From contig DATLSE010000043.1 in assembly GCA_035534295.1 (NCBI GenBank), positions 1-13,415 of the forward strand: a stretch of 13,415 bases of DNA, given 5' to 3'. Shown piece by piece: positions 1-6,091 of the stretch. The notes under the pieces were generated by a model. It did no database searches and had not been told where the DNA came from. It saw only the letters and a program-made list of their open reading frames with translations. Source of the DNA: DATKQJ01 sp035534295 (GTDB lineage: Bacteria; Chloroflexota; Dormibacteria; Dormibacterales; Dormibacteraceae). Position 1 is the stretch's first letter. Each line of letters opens with the position of its first letter. Position numbers and translations under genes: made by a program.

Positions 1-415
1 CCAGCACCCGCTGCGATCGCACGTTGTCGAGCAGGGTGCCGGCCTCGATGCGGTGCAACCCCCACTCCTCGAAGGCGATCTGGACCAGGTTCCGCACCGC
101 CGCGGTGGCCAGGCCGCGCCCGCCGTCGGTGGCGTTCACCCAGTAGCCCAGGTGGGCTGACTGCAACGGGCCGCGCACGATTCCGCTGAGGGTGATGCGA
201 CCAACCACGCGCCCCGAGTCGAGGATGACGTGAGGCAGATTCAATCCCAGCTCGTGCTGCTGGAGCAGGGTTTGAATCAGAGCCGACTGGCCCTCGAGGG
301 TGAAGTACTCCTCGCCCCGCACGGGCTCAAATGGGGCCAGGAACTCGCGATTGGCGCTCACCAGATGGGCCAGAGCCGAGGCGTCGTCGATGCTCACCAA
401 GCGGGTTGGGGTCAC
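1..415 (-). CDS. GNAT (RimJ/RimL-type) N-acetyltransferase, C-terminus cut by window edge
   Basis: Predicted acetyl-CoA-dependent N-acetyltransferase of the RimJ/RimL branch, whose members acetylate protein N-termini or small molecules; the substrate here is unknown. The minus strand reads on from a GTG at 415 as an open frame off the left edge. Visible family features are the N-terminal LVSIDDASALAHLV and NREFLAPFEP stretches, then VVGRITLSGIVRGPLQSAHLGYWVN. Next comes GRGLATAAVRNLVQIAFE, the acetyl-CoA pyrophosphate-binding helix region, and HRIEAGTLLDNVRSQRVL, matching the family's N..S.RV..K.GF motif just before the cut. About 138 residues of a usual 170-190 are present. A GTG at 397 is an alternative start; neither has a strong ribosome site. 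It lies 117 bp downstream of the marR stop on the same strand, so co-transcription is possible. Family assignment is firm; function is open. Confidence 0.85.
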   Translation of the reverse strand, partial: MTPTRLVSIDDASALAHLVSANREFLAPFEPVRGEEYFTLEGQSALIQTLLQQHELGLNLPHVILDSGRVVGRITLSGIVRGPLQSAHLGYWVNATDGGRGLATAAVRNLVQIAFEEWGLHRIEAGTLLDNVRSQRVL

Positions 416-532
416 CGGACCAGAATCGCACGCGGCCCGATGCTCGGGCGCCGGGAGCCGGAGCGCGGATTCGGCTCCGATCGTTCCCCGTCTCTTGGCC
501 GCGCCCTGCTGGCTCGGGATCCCACCCCCGGA

Positions 533-1078
533 CTAGATCGGCCGGACGCCCGGGGGCGACTCAAGACAGCTCACGCCGTCGGCGAGCGCGGCCACGTGCC
601 TGCAGGTGGTGGAATCGGTGCTGGGCAGCTGACGTGCCAGGCGGTCGAGGAGGATGCGGAACTGGGTCCGGTCCCCATCGTCGAGACTTCCCAGGATGTG
701 CCCCTCGATCGAATGCAAGCGGCGCTCGAAGTCGGCGAGCCGGTCCGCCCCAGCCGGGGTGATGACCGGACGGCGCGCGCGGCGATCGGCCGGGTCGGGC
801 TGGCGCTCGATCAGCCCGGCGTCCGCCAGGTCGTCGAGCAGGTAGGTGACGACGGTGCGGTCGAGGCCCACGCGCTGCGCGACGGCGAGCTGACTCGGCA
901 GATCGTCATACGCGACCGATGCCAGCAGGCGCAGAGCGCGGCTACCGCCGGGCAGATCCTCCAGGACGTGATTGGCGGCCCGCAGGTACGCTCGCAGGAC
1001 GGTGGTGAGAGCCCAACCGAGGTCGGCATGCCCGGTCTCGCGCACTCCCGGAAGGTCCGCATCCAAGCCCAGGGTCAC
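533..1078 (-). CDS. MarR-family transcriptional regulator
   Basis: Winged-helix DNA-binding repressor of the MarR family, 181 residues, a little longer than the usual 140-160. The core is LPSQLAVAQRVGLDRTVVTY followed by LLDDLADAGLIERQPDPADRRAR, roughly residues 59-102. This gives the helix-turn-helix recognition helix and the basic wing with its DPADRRAR signature, which matches the family's D.(A/R)DRR motif. The flanking helices (ALTTVLRAYLRAANHVL and the C-terminal FRILLDRLARQL) fit the dimerisation domain. The start is GTG at 1078 with no convincing Shine-Dalgarno. A TAGCAT box lies 6 nt upstream, so a leaderless transcript is possible. The gene is divergent from the azoreductase at 1164 with an 85-bp shared regulatory region. 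MarR proteins commonly repress themselves and a divergent redox gene, so azoR and perhaps the LLM-hemerythrin gene are likely targets (inference). Confidence 0.9.
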   Translation of the reverse strand: MTLGLDADLPGVRETGHADLGWALTTVLRAYLRAANHVLEDLPGGSRALRLLASVAYDDLPSQLAVAQRVGLDRTVVTYLLDDLADAGLIERQPDPADRRARRPVITPAGADRLADFERRLHSIEGHILGSLDDGDRTQFRILLDRLARQLPSTDSTTCRHVAALADGVSCLESPPGVRPI

Positions 1079-1098
1079 GAGCCGATGCTACCACCATC

Positions 1099-1119
1099 AT
1101 CTGTTGCAGATATAATCTG
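1099..1119. promoter_or_regulatory. Candidate marR/azoR divergent operator over a TATAAT box
   Basis: Three 5-bp half-sites alternate at 8-bp steps: ATCTG (1099-1103), CAGAT (1107-1111) and ATCTG (1115-1119). They form two overlapping perfect inverted repeats with 3-bp spacers. A consensus -10 hexamer TATAAT (1111-1116) lies inside the second palindrome, reading toward azoR. A bound regulator would cover this promoter. No good -35 element is visible. The sequence is directly seen; its role as operator for the neighbouring MarR protein is inferred from position. Confidence 0.5.
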
Positions 1120-1163
1120 TGCACAATACCTTCTGTCACTTAGCGCATTGCGGGGATGTTCAC

Positions 1164-1817
1164 ATGCCGATTCTGTTCCGTGTCGACGCCAGCGTCAGGT
1201 CCGAGGGATCCCACAGCCGCGCGGTGGCGGACACCGCCATGCAGGCGTGGCGGGAGCTTCATCCCGGGGGCCGAGTGATGCGCCGGGACTTGGGCGCGTC
1301 TCCCCTCCCGTCCGAGGCCTGGGCCCTGGCGGTCGCTGCGCGACAGGTGCCGGGCGAGGAGCGGACGCCCGCGCAGCGTGAGGCCGTGGCCCTGGCGGCG
1401 ACCCTGGCCGACGAGATGATCGAGGCCGATTCCCTGATCCTCGCCTCTCCCCTCTACAACTTCGGCGTCAGTCAGTTCACCAAGGTTTGGATCGACTTAC
1501 TAATCACCGATCCCCGGCTCGGTCCGGGCTCCAAGGTGCTGGCCGGCAAGCCGGCCCTACTCGTCGTAGCCCAGGGCGGCCGATACCTGGAGGGCGCTCC
1601 GCGGCATGGATGGGACCACGCCACCGCATACCTCGAACGTATCCTCCAGGACACCTTTGGGATGGAGCTCAAGACCGTGATCGCCGACCTCACCCTGGCC
1701 GGGTCAAACCCCTCAATGGCCCACCTCGTGGACGAGGGGGCGGCGGCGCTGGCCGCCGCGCACGAGGCGGCCGCGCGCCACGGCGAGGTCATGGCCCAGC
1801 TCAATGCCGCCGCGTGA
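1164..1817 (+). CDS. azoR: FMN-dependent NADH-azoreductase (AzoR-like, flavodoxin fold)
   Basis: Predicted cytoplasmic FMN-dependent NAD(P)H oxidoreductase of the AzoR/Flavodoxin_2 family. These enzymes reduce azo compounds and quinones by two-electron transfer. The 217 residues match the family length of about 200-215. N-terminal LFRVDASVRSEGSHSRAVAD (from residue 4) is the FMN-phosphate loop, seen as S.R...S.S. in the family. ASPLYNFGVSQFTKVWID is the P.YN....LK.WID flavin-binding signature. VVAQGGRYLEG is the following glycine-rich loop. The ATG at 1164 is chosen because GGGGA at 1152-1156 precedes it at 7 nt and the protein then begins directly with the first beta strand. A GTG at 1119 would add 15 residues and overlap the operator. 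It is divergent from the MarR gene and probably repressed by it. The physiological substrate is unknown. Confidence 0.88.
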   Translation: MPILFRVDASVRSEGSHSRAVADTAMQAWRELHPGGRVMRRDLGASPLPSEAWALAVAARQVPGEERTPAQREAVALAATLADEMIEADSLILASPLYNFGVSQFTKVWIDLLITDPRLGPGSKVLAGKPALLVVAQGGRYLEGAPRHGWDHATAYLERILQDTFGMELKTVIADLTLAGSNPSMAHLVDEGAAALAAAHEAAARHGEVMAQLNAAA

Positions 1818-1951
1818 TCTGGCGCCGCGGCGGCCGGGCTATGGTGCCCACTGAGCCGCCGCCAGGCCGGCTTCGGGCGGTAGATCAGGCCGCTGCCACC
1901 GCCTGCCGCCGGCCGGGGTTGGCGCGTCTGCTGACACCTGGAGGCTGAGCC

Positions 1952-3394
1952 ATGCCCGATCTCGGCCACGAGCTCATCTTCGGGGCTAACTTGAACCCTG
2001 GCGCGGAGGGTCACGACCAGACGGTCGAGCTGGCGATCACGGCCGAGGATTCAGGACTCGAGATCGTCGGCTTCCAGGACCACCCCTACCAGGCCTCTTT
2101 TCTGGACACCTGGACACTGCTGTCCTTCGTCGCCGCGGCGACCCAAAGGATCAGGCTCCTACCGAACGTGATCAACCTTCCCCTACGACCTCCCGCCGTG
2201 CTGGCCCGCAGCGCCGCCTCGCTTGACATTCTGAGCCGGGGACGCCTGATCCTGGGCCTGGGGGCCGGGGCCTTCGGGGATGCCGTCGTGGGCATGGGGG
2301 GGCCCCCTCGCTCACCGGGCGAGAACGTCGACGCTCTGGCCGAGGGCATTCACGTCATCCGGCAGCTCATGTCCCCGGGCCCGCCGGTCACGTTTGATGG
2401 CCGCTACTACCAATTGAATGGCGCCCGCCCCGGCCCGGCTGCGCCACATCCGGTCGAAATCTGGCTCGGGGCCTACAAGCCCCGCATGCTCGCCCTGACC
2501 GGGATGAAGGCGGATGGCTGGATCCCCTCGCTGGGCTATGCCGACCCCAACGACCTCGCCCGCCTCGGGGCAGAGATCGACGCGGCCGCACTCAGCGCCG
2601 GCCGCAATCCGGCTCTGATCCGGCGCGCCTACAACATCGCGGGCACGTTCGGGCCGGCCCGCGGCTTCCTGGCCGGCCCCCCTGAGCTCTGGGCTGAGCA
2701 GCTGACCCAGCTGGTGCTGTCGGCGGGCATCAGCGTCTTTCTCCTCTCACCGGGAGCGGCCCCCGAGCTGGATCTGCAGAGATTCGCCGCCGAGGTCGCA
2801 CCGGCGGTCCGGGAGGCGGTGACAAAGGAACGCCGCCGCCCCGCCCCGACCAGCCCGCCTCCCGCCGCGATCAGGAGCGATGCGGGGGATCAGGTCGGCG
2901 CGGAGGGCTCCATCGGCCGCGCCTCGCAGCAGACGCTGCTCGCGGTCCACAATCACCTTCGGGGAGAGCTCTCTCGCCTGAGTGGAGTCGTAGACGAGGT
3001 CGCGGCGGGGCGGGAGACGCCGCAGGGAGCGCGGTCATACCTGAACCAGATGACGATGCGCCAGAACTACTGGACCCTGGGTGCCTTCTGCGCCACCTAC
3101 TGCCGGGTGGTCAGCATCCACCACGCGATCGAGGATCAGCGCCTCTTTATGGACCTCGAGGTCGCCGACGGCTCGCTCGCTGACGTGCTCGAGCGGTTGC
3201 GGGGAGAACACGAGGCAATCGCCACCGTGCTGGCCGAAATCGACGCCGCCCTAGTCGCGATGATCCGGGATGAATCCCAACTTCAGAGCGCTCAGTCCGC
3301 TCTGCAACGGTTGCAGGGGACGCTGCTCGCGCACCTTAACTACGAGGAGGATCAGCTGCTGGAACCGATCGGCCGACTGGGAATCGAAGTCTGA
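1952..3394 (+). CDS. LLM-class (luciferase-like) flavin/F420 oxidoreductase fused to a hemerythrin HHE domain
   Basis: Two-domain protein of 480 residues. Residues 1-290 form a luciferase-like (LLM) TIM-barrel oxidoreductase. Visible blocks are AITAEDSGLEIVGFQDHPYQ (29-48), TQRIRLLPNVINLPLRPPAVLARSAASLD split over 64-92, SRGRLILGLGAGAF (95-108) and the domain-typical IWLGAYKPRML (170-180). LLM enzymes use FMN or coenzyme F420; the sequence does not decide which. A Pro/Ala/Arg-rich linker (about 291-322) leads to a hemerythrin-like helical bundle (325-478). Candidate diiron ligands there are H333/H335, H390/H391 with E394/D395, H420, and H461 with E465/E466 in HLNYEED. The start is supported by GGAGG at 1940-1944, 7 nt before the ATG. 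It lies 134 bp downstream of azoR on the same strand and may share its regulation. The hemerythrin part could sense or deliver O2, NO or iron to the flavoenzyme (inference). Both domains are recognisable with high confidence; the reaction is unknown. Confidence 0.88.
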   Translation: MPDLGHELIFGANLNPGAEGHDQTVELAITAEDSGLEIVGFQDHPYQASFLDTWTLLSFVAAATQRIRLLPNVINLPLRPPAVLARSAASLDILSRGRLILGLGAGAFGDAVVGMGGPPRSPGENVDALAEGIHVIRQLMSPGPPVTFDGRYYQLNGARPGPAAPHPVEIWLGAYKPRMLALTGMKADGWIPSLGYADPNDLARLGAEIDAAALSAGRNPALIRRAYNIAGTFGPARGFLAGPPELWAEQLTQLVLSAGISVFLLSPGAAPELDLQRFAAEVAPAVREAVTKERRRPAPTSPPPAAIRSDAGDQVGAEGSIGRASQQTLLAVHNHLRGELSRLSGVVDEVAAGRETPQGARSYLNQMTMRQNYWTLGAFCATYCRVVSIHHAIEDQRLFMDLEVADGSLADVLERLRGEHEAIATVLAEIDAALVAMIRDESQLQSAQSALQRLQGTLLAHLNYEEDQLLEPIGRLGIEV

Positions 3395-3800
3395 CCCCGG
3401 ACCGGGCGACGGCGCGATGATGGTCCAGCAGCCCAAACTCGGCTGCATCAGCCTTGATATCACGGTGGTGCGGATCGCAGATCACCCATCTATTCCTCTC
3501 AACCCCTATCCACCCGGTGGTGAGGAGACGGAGGTCAAGCGGTGCGAGGCGAGGCCTCGCAGCGGGCCGTAACCGCATCAATGGCCGGCGAGCCGGTAAG
3601 GATGTCGTCCCGAGTTGACCTGAGGCCGAAAAAGTGCTCCCAGGTTTACACAATAAGAACCTTTGTGGACTTGTTAAGACGGCCGTGGGGCACTGGTGTC
3701 AGCGAGTCCCATCGAGTGTCATTTGAGTTCGGCGGGTCCTCGATTAGCGGCCCTCGATCATGGAGACTGCCATCGGATGCTGCCTAGTTATGGGGAATCC
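3395..3800. other. Intergenic stretch without a supported gene
   Basis: No open frame here shows family similarity or coding character. The section around 3630-3740 is richer in A and T than its surroundings, as expected of non-coding or acquired DNA. The only structure seen is a perfect 12-bp palindrome GCGAGGCCTCGC at 3549-3560. It lacks a following T run, so it is not a clear terminator for the LLM-hemerythrin gene. The stretch leads into the GTGAGCA repeat and the tRNA fragment at 3801-3856. Confidence 0.5.
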
Positions 3801-3818
3801 GTGAGCATTCTGTGAGCA
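3801..3818 (+). repeat. GTGAGCA direct repeat pair, left copy
   Basis: GTGAGCA-TTCT-GTGAGCA: two 7-bp copies with an 11-bp period, about one helical turn. The same 18-bp block with one mismatch (TTTT spacer) occurs in the same orientation at 11818-11835. It directly abuts the 3' end of the tRNA-Pro-like fragment. Paired same-face repeats beside a tRNA 3' end resemble arm-type integrase-binding sites of tRNA-inserted elements. No integrase gene is visible, so this role is inference. Confidence 0.5.
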
Positions 3819-3822
3819 GTCG

Positions 3823-3856
3823 GCGGGATTTGAACCCGCGACCCCTTGGCCCCCAG
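3823..3856 (-). pseudogene. Stranded 3' half of a tRNA-Pro(GGG), probable relic attachment site
   Basis: Read on the minus strand, this is a canonical tRNA 3' half. It has an anticodon loop CTGGGGG (C-T-GGG-G-G, anticodon GGG, proline), the 3' anticodon strand CCAAG and the variable loop GGGTC. The T arm follows as GCGGG-TTCAAAT-CCCGC with a perfect 5-bp stem. The 5' side does not fold with it: the upstream bases AGCGG cannot pair with CCAAG. No matching 5' acceptor for CGACTGC is found, so this is not a working tRNA gene. Similarity starting exactly at the anticodon loop is how tyrosine-recombinase attachment sites inside tRNA genes usually look. It is best read as an att remnant. Confidence 0.5.
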
Positions 3857-3980
3857 CCGCTCGGCCAAAACCTCCGAATACGACTTGATCTTAGCCCGGG
3901 GACGCAAATGAGCAGAGTCCCCTCGGCTCGCCAGGCGACCCCAGTCGCGAAATCAGGCCCCGTCTCATCTCCAGCCAGTC

Positions 3981-4163
3981 CTAGTAGCGCTCCCGTGGAC
4001 CGAGGCTGACATCGAGCAGCACCCGCTCGCCCTCCTTGGCCCCGCTCGGCCGGGTCGGAAGGTAGATCGCGTCCAAGAACAGGACCAGCAACTTGACCTC
4101 GGCCAGGCTCCGGGCTCGGAAGGCCCGGTAGCGATCGCGCAGCTCCTGGCAGAGGGATTGCCC
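3981..4163 (-). pseudogene. IS256-family (Mutator-type) transposase fragment
   Basis: The minus-strand frame reads SLCQELRDRYRAFRARSL, then VLFLDAIYLPTRPSGAKEG and ERVLLDVSLGPRERY, then stops. These are the blocks around the first catalytic aspartate (LFLDAIY) of IS256-type DDE transposases. About ten residues normally found between AKEG and GERVLL (the LVAWG strand) are missing. All N-terminal sequence and the rest of the catalytic domain are absent. The fragment sits just downstream of the DapA-like gene and ends at a TAG. It is a decayed insertion-sequence remnant and cannot encode an active transposase. Confidence 0.6.
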
Positions 4164-4188
4164 ACCCGCTCTGCCCCAGGACATTGCC

Positions 4189-5112
4189 TCAGGTGCGAGC
4201 TCTTCCCTCCCATCCCCGTGGCTCTCGCTCCAAGAACTCCAGCCCGTCCAGCTTTGTCTTGAGCGTGGCGATCTCGGCATCGGTGAGGGGGAGTATCGGT
4301 AGGCGGGGGCCACCGACCGGCCGGCCCAGAAGGGTCATGGCCACCTTGATGGTCGCCGGATAGCCGATCTGCAACAGTTGCCAGAGCTCGGAGAATTGGC
4401 GCTGGAGAGCCAAGGCTCGGCTCAAGTCCCCGGCCGAGCAGGCCAGGTAGAGATCGGACACCAAGCGGGGGGCCACCGCGCCCAAGGCAGAAAAGGAGCC
4501 CGATCCGCCGACCACCATCGACGGCAGCATGTACTCCACCCCGGCGTAGACGCCGAAGTCGCGCTTGGACGTTATGCGACAGATCTCAGTGAAGTACTCC
4601 ATGTCCAGACCGGCGTCCTTGAGGCCAGCGAAGTTGGGCAGCAAGTCCAGCATTCGCATCACCAGCGAGGGACTGACCCCGACCCCCAGCTTGGCCGGGA
4701 AGTTGTAGGCCACCATGCCGATTTCGACGGCGCCGGCCACGGCGGCGAAGTGCTTCAGCAGGGCCTCGTCGGGCGGCCTCCAGTGATACGGGGTGATGAC
4801 CACGATCCCTGCCGCACCGGCTCCCTGTGCGTGCCGCGCCAAGGCTATGACATTGTCAGTGCCGGGAAGGCTTACGTTGACGAGCACGGGCACCTGGCGG
4901 GCCGCCGTGGATATCGCGATTTCGGCGACTCTGCGGCGCTCGGCGTCGGAGAGGTTCAAGGACTCGCCTATGTGCATGGGCAGCGCGATGGCCGCCACTC
5001 CACTTTCGACCAAGAAGCCGACTGTTTTCTCCAGTGCCGAATCGTCCACCGCGCCGTCGGCGGTGAACGGGGTGACCGGCGTGCCGACTACGCCCTTGAC
5101 GCCTTGGACCAT
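4189..5112 (-). CDS. DapA/NanA-superfamily class I aldolase or lyase, substrate uncertain
   Basis: Member of the dihydrodipicolinate synthase/N-acetylneuraminate lyase superfamily: a TIM barrel using a lysine Schiff base. It has 307 residues, the normal length. GTPVTPF (10-16) is the first strand. VITPYHWRPPDE (105-116) corresponds to the TPYY segment, YNFP (136-139) carries the catalytic tyrosine Y136, and GLKDAG (163-168) carries Schiff-base lysine K165. Two features argue against a true DapA: the usual G-T-T-G-E pyruvate-carboxylate motif reads HIGES (H47, I48), and the substrate-binding arginine of Y-N-V-P-S-R-T-G is lysine (K141). The ATG at 5112 is preceded by AAGGAG at 5119-5124, 6 nt away. 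Extending upstream would overlap the hydrolase gene. It is the last gene of a three-gene operon, 32 bp after the hydrolase stop, so it probably cleaves or dehydrates a product of that enzyme (inference). Confidence 0.85.
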   Translation of the reverse strand: MVQGVKGVVGTPVTPFTADGAVDDSALEKTVGFLVESGVAAIALPMHIGESLNLSDAERRRVAEIAISTAARQVPVLVNVSLPGTDNVIALARHAQGAGAAGIVVITPYHWRPPDEALLKHFAAVAGAVEIGMVAYNFPAKLGVGVSPSLVMRMLDLLPNFAGLKDAGLDMEYFTEICRITSKRDFGVYAGVEYMLPSMVVGGSGSFSALGAVAPRLVSDLYLACSAGDLSRALALQRQFSELWQLLQIGYPATIKVAMTLLGRPVGGPRLPILPLTDAEIATLKTKLDGLEFLEREPRGWEGRART

Positions 5113-5144
5113 GTTCGTCTCCTTTAAGGGGTGTAGCCCCGGCT

Positions 5145-6080
5145 CTAGATCGAGCTCGTTGATCTGAACCCGAGCGCTCGGATTGCCTGATCGGGATCCG
5201 ATTTCGTGTCGTAGTGCTGCTTCCAGAACTCGGTCATCTCGCGAAAGGTGCAGAACCACACTCCTTCGTGGCTCCTCATGTGCTCCAAGAGGCGATCGAA
5301 ATAGAGGATCCGGTGAGCTCTGCCCATGACCAAGGGATGGTTCTGAAACACGAACATCCGTGGCATGGTGGCCGACTCTTGATAGAGGACGTCGAATTCG
5401 TCCTTTTGGATCTGGAAGAGATCGGCCATGGTGTTACGAGGCCCTGGGAAGCCCCCAAAGTCCTGGCGGACGGCCCCGTAGATGAACGGGAAGTCGTCGG
5501 TGGAGAAGGTGTACGGAATTTCGAGCAGGCTTCCGGTGCCCGGCACATCCAGCATGTACGGCAGGTCGTAGTTGAGGAAGTTGCCGTCCCACAAAAAGCC
5601 CTCTTCGATCAGAAGTCGGATGGTGTTGGCGCCCGGTTGAACGATGGGGCATCGCCATCCGACGATTCGCTGACCTGTTATGTGCTCGATCGCCTGGACC
5701 GTGCGCACTATCTCCTCGCGCTCCTCGGCCTCCGACAGTTGGTACTGCGGCCGGTGCGTGTAGGTGTGTCCGGCGATCTCGTGGCCACCCTCAACGATGG
5801 CTTTGGCGGACTGCGGATAGCGCTCGGCGGTCACTCCGCAGGTGTTGAAGGTCGCCTTGACGCCGTGTTTGTGGAGAACATCAAGGATTCGCCAGATGGC
5901 CACTCGGCCCCCGTACGAAGCCTCGGTGATCTGCCCGTAGTTGGGAGTCCCGTCGGGAAAGGTCCAGTCTCCGACCTCAGCCTGGTAGTCGAAGGCCACC
6001 AGGATCGGCATGCGAACCCCCTCGGGCCAGGTGATCTTGCCGACCGGTAGTCGCTCCTCGATCGAATCCCAGTAATTCAA
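5145..6080 (-). CDS. CE4-family hydrolase, PuuE/HpPgdA/cyclic-imidase-like polysaccharide deacetylase
   Basis: Predicted metal-dependent amidohydrolase of carbohydrate esterase family 4, 311 residues, with no signal peptide, so cytoplasmic. Likely metal ligands are D31 (VAFDYQ) and the H105/H109 pair in EIAGHTYTHRP. The second Asp of classical NodB motifs is absent, as in the HpPgdA/PuuE subgroup. GWRCPIVQPG (141-150), NHPLVMGRAHR (247-257) and VWFCTFREM (274-282) are also typical of that subgroup. It includes ureidoglycine-pathway PuuE allantoinases and cyclic imidases as well as peptidoglycan deacetylases. The start is TTG at 6080, decided by AGGAGG at 6088-6093 with 7-nt spacing. That ribosome site overlaps the TAG stop of the binding-protein gene, which indicates translational coupling. 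Lack of secretion plus neighbouring transport and lyase genes favour a small cyclic amide or imide substrate over peptidoglycan (inference). Confidence 0.85.
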   Translation of the reverse strand: MNYWDSIEERLPVGKITWPEGVRMPILVAFDYQAEVGDWTFPDGTPNYGQITEASYGGRVAIWRILDVLHKHGVKATFNTCGVTAERYPQSAKAIVEGGHEIAGHTYTHRPQYQLSEAEEREEIVRTVQAIEHITGQRIVGWRCPIVQPGANTIRLLIEEGFLWDGNFLNYDLPYMLDVPGTGSLLEIPYTFSTDDFPFIYGAVRQDFGGFPGPRNTMADLFQIQKDEFDVLYQESATMPRMFVFQNHPLVMGRAHRILYFDRLLEHMRSHEGVWFCTFREMTEFWKQHYDTKSDPDQAIRALGFRSTSSI

Positions 6081-6091
6081 GGTTCAACCTC

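Noticed and set aside
230..1381. Long plus-strand open frame across the acetyltransferase and marR genes
   Set aside because: It is antisense to two well-supported genes and crosses the divergent promoter; its product is low-complexity and shows no family features.
3336..3653. Minus-strand frame of 105 codons after the LLM-hemerythrin gene
   Set aside because: It overlaps the end of that gene, has no recognisable motif and no ribosome site.
3812..4009. Small plus-strand frame reading SSRRDLNPRPLGPQP
   Set aside because: This is the antisense translation of a tRNA T arm and anticodon loop, a well-known spurious product.
4378..6050. Plus-strand frames of 249 and 278 codons opposite the DapA-like and CE4 genes
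   Set aside because: They are shadows of the real minus-strand genes, which have family motifs and ribosome sites.
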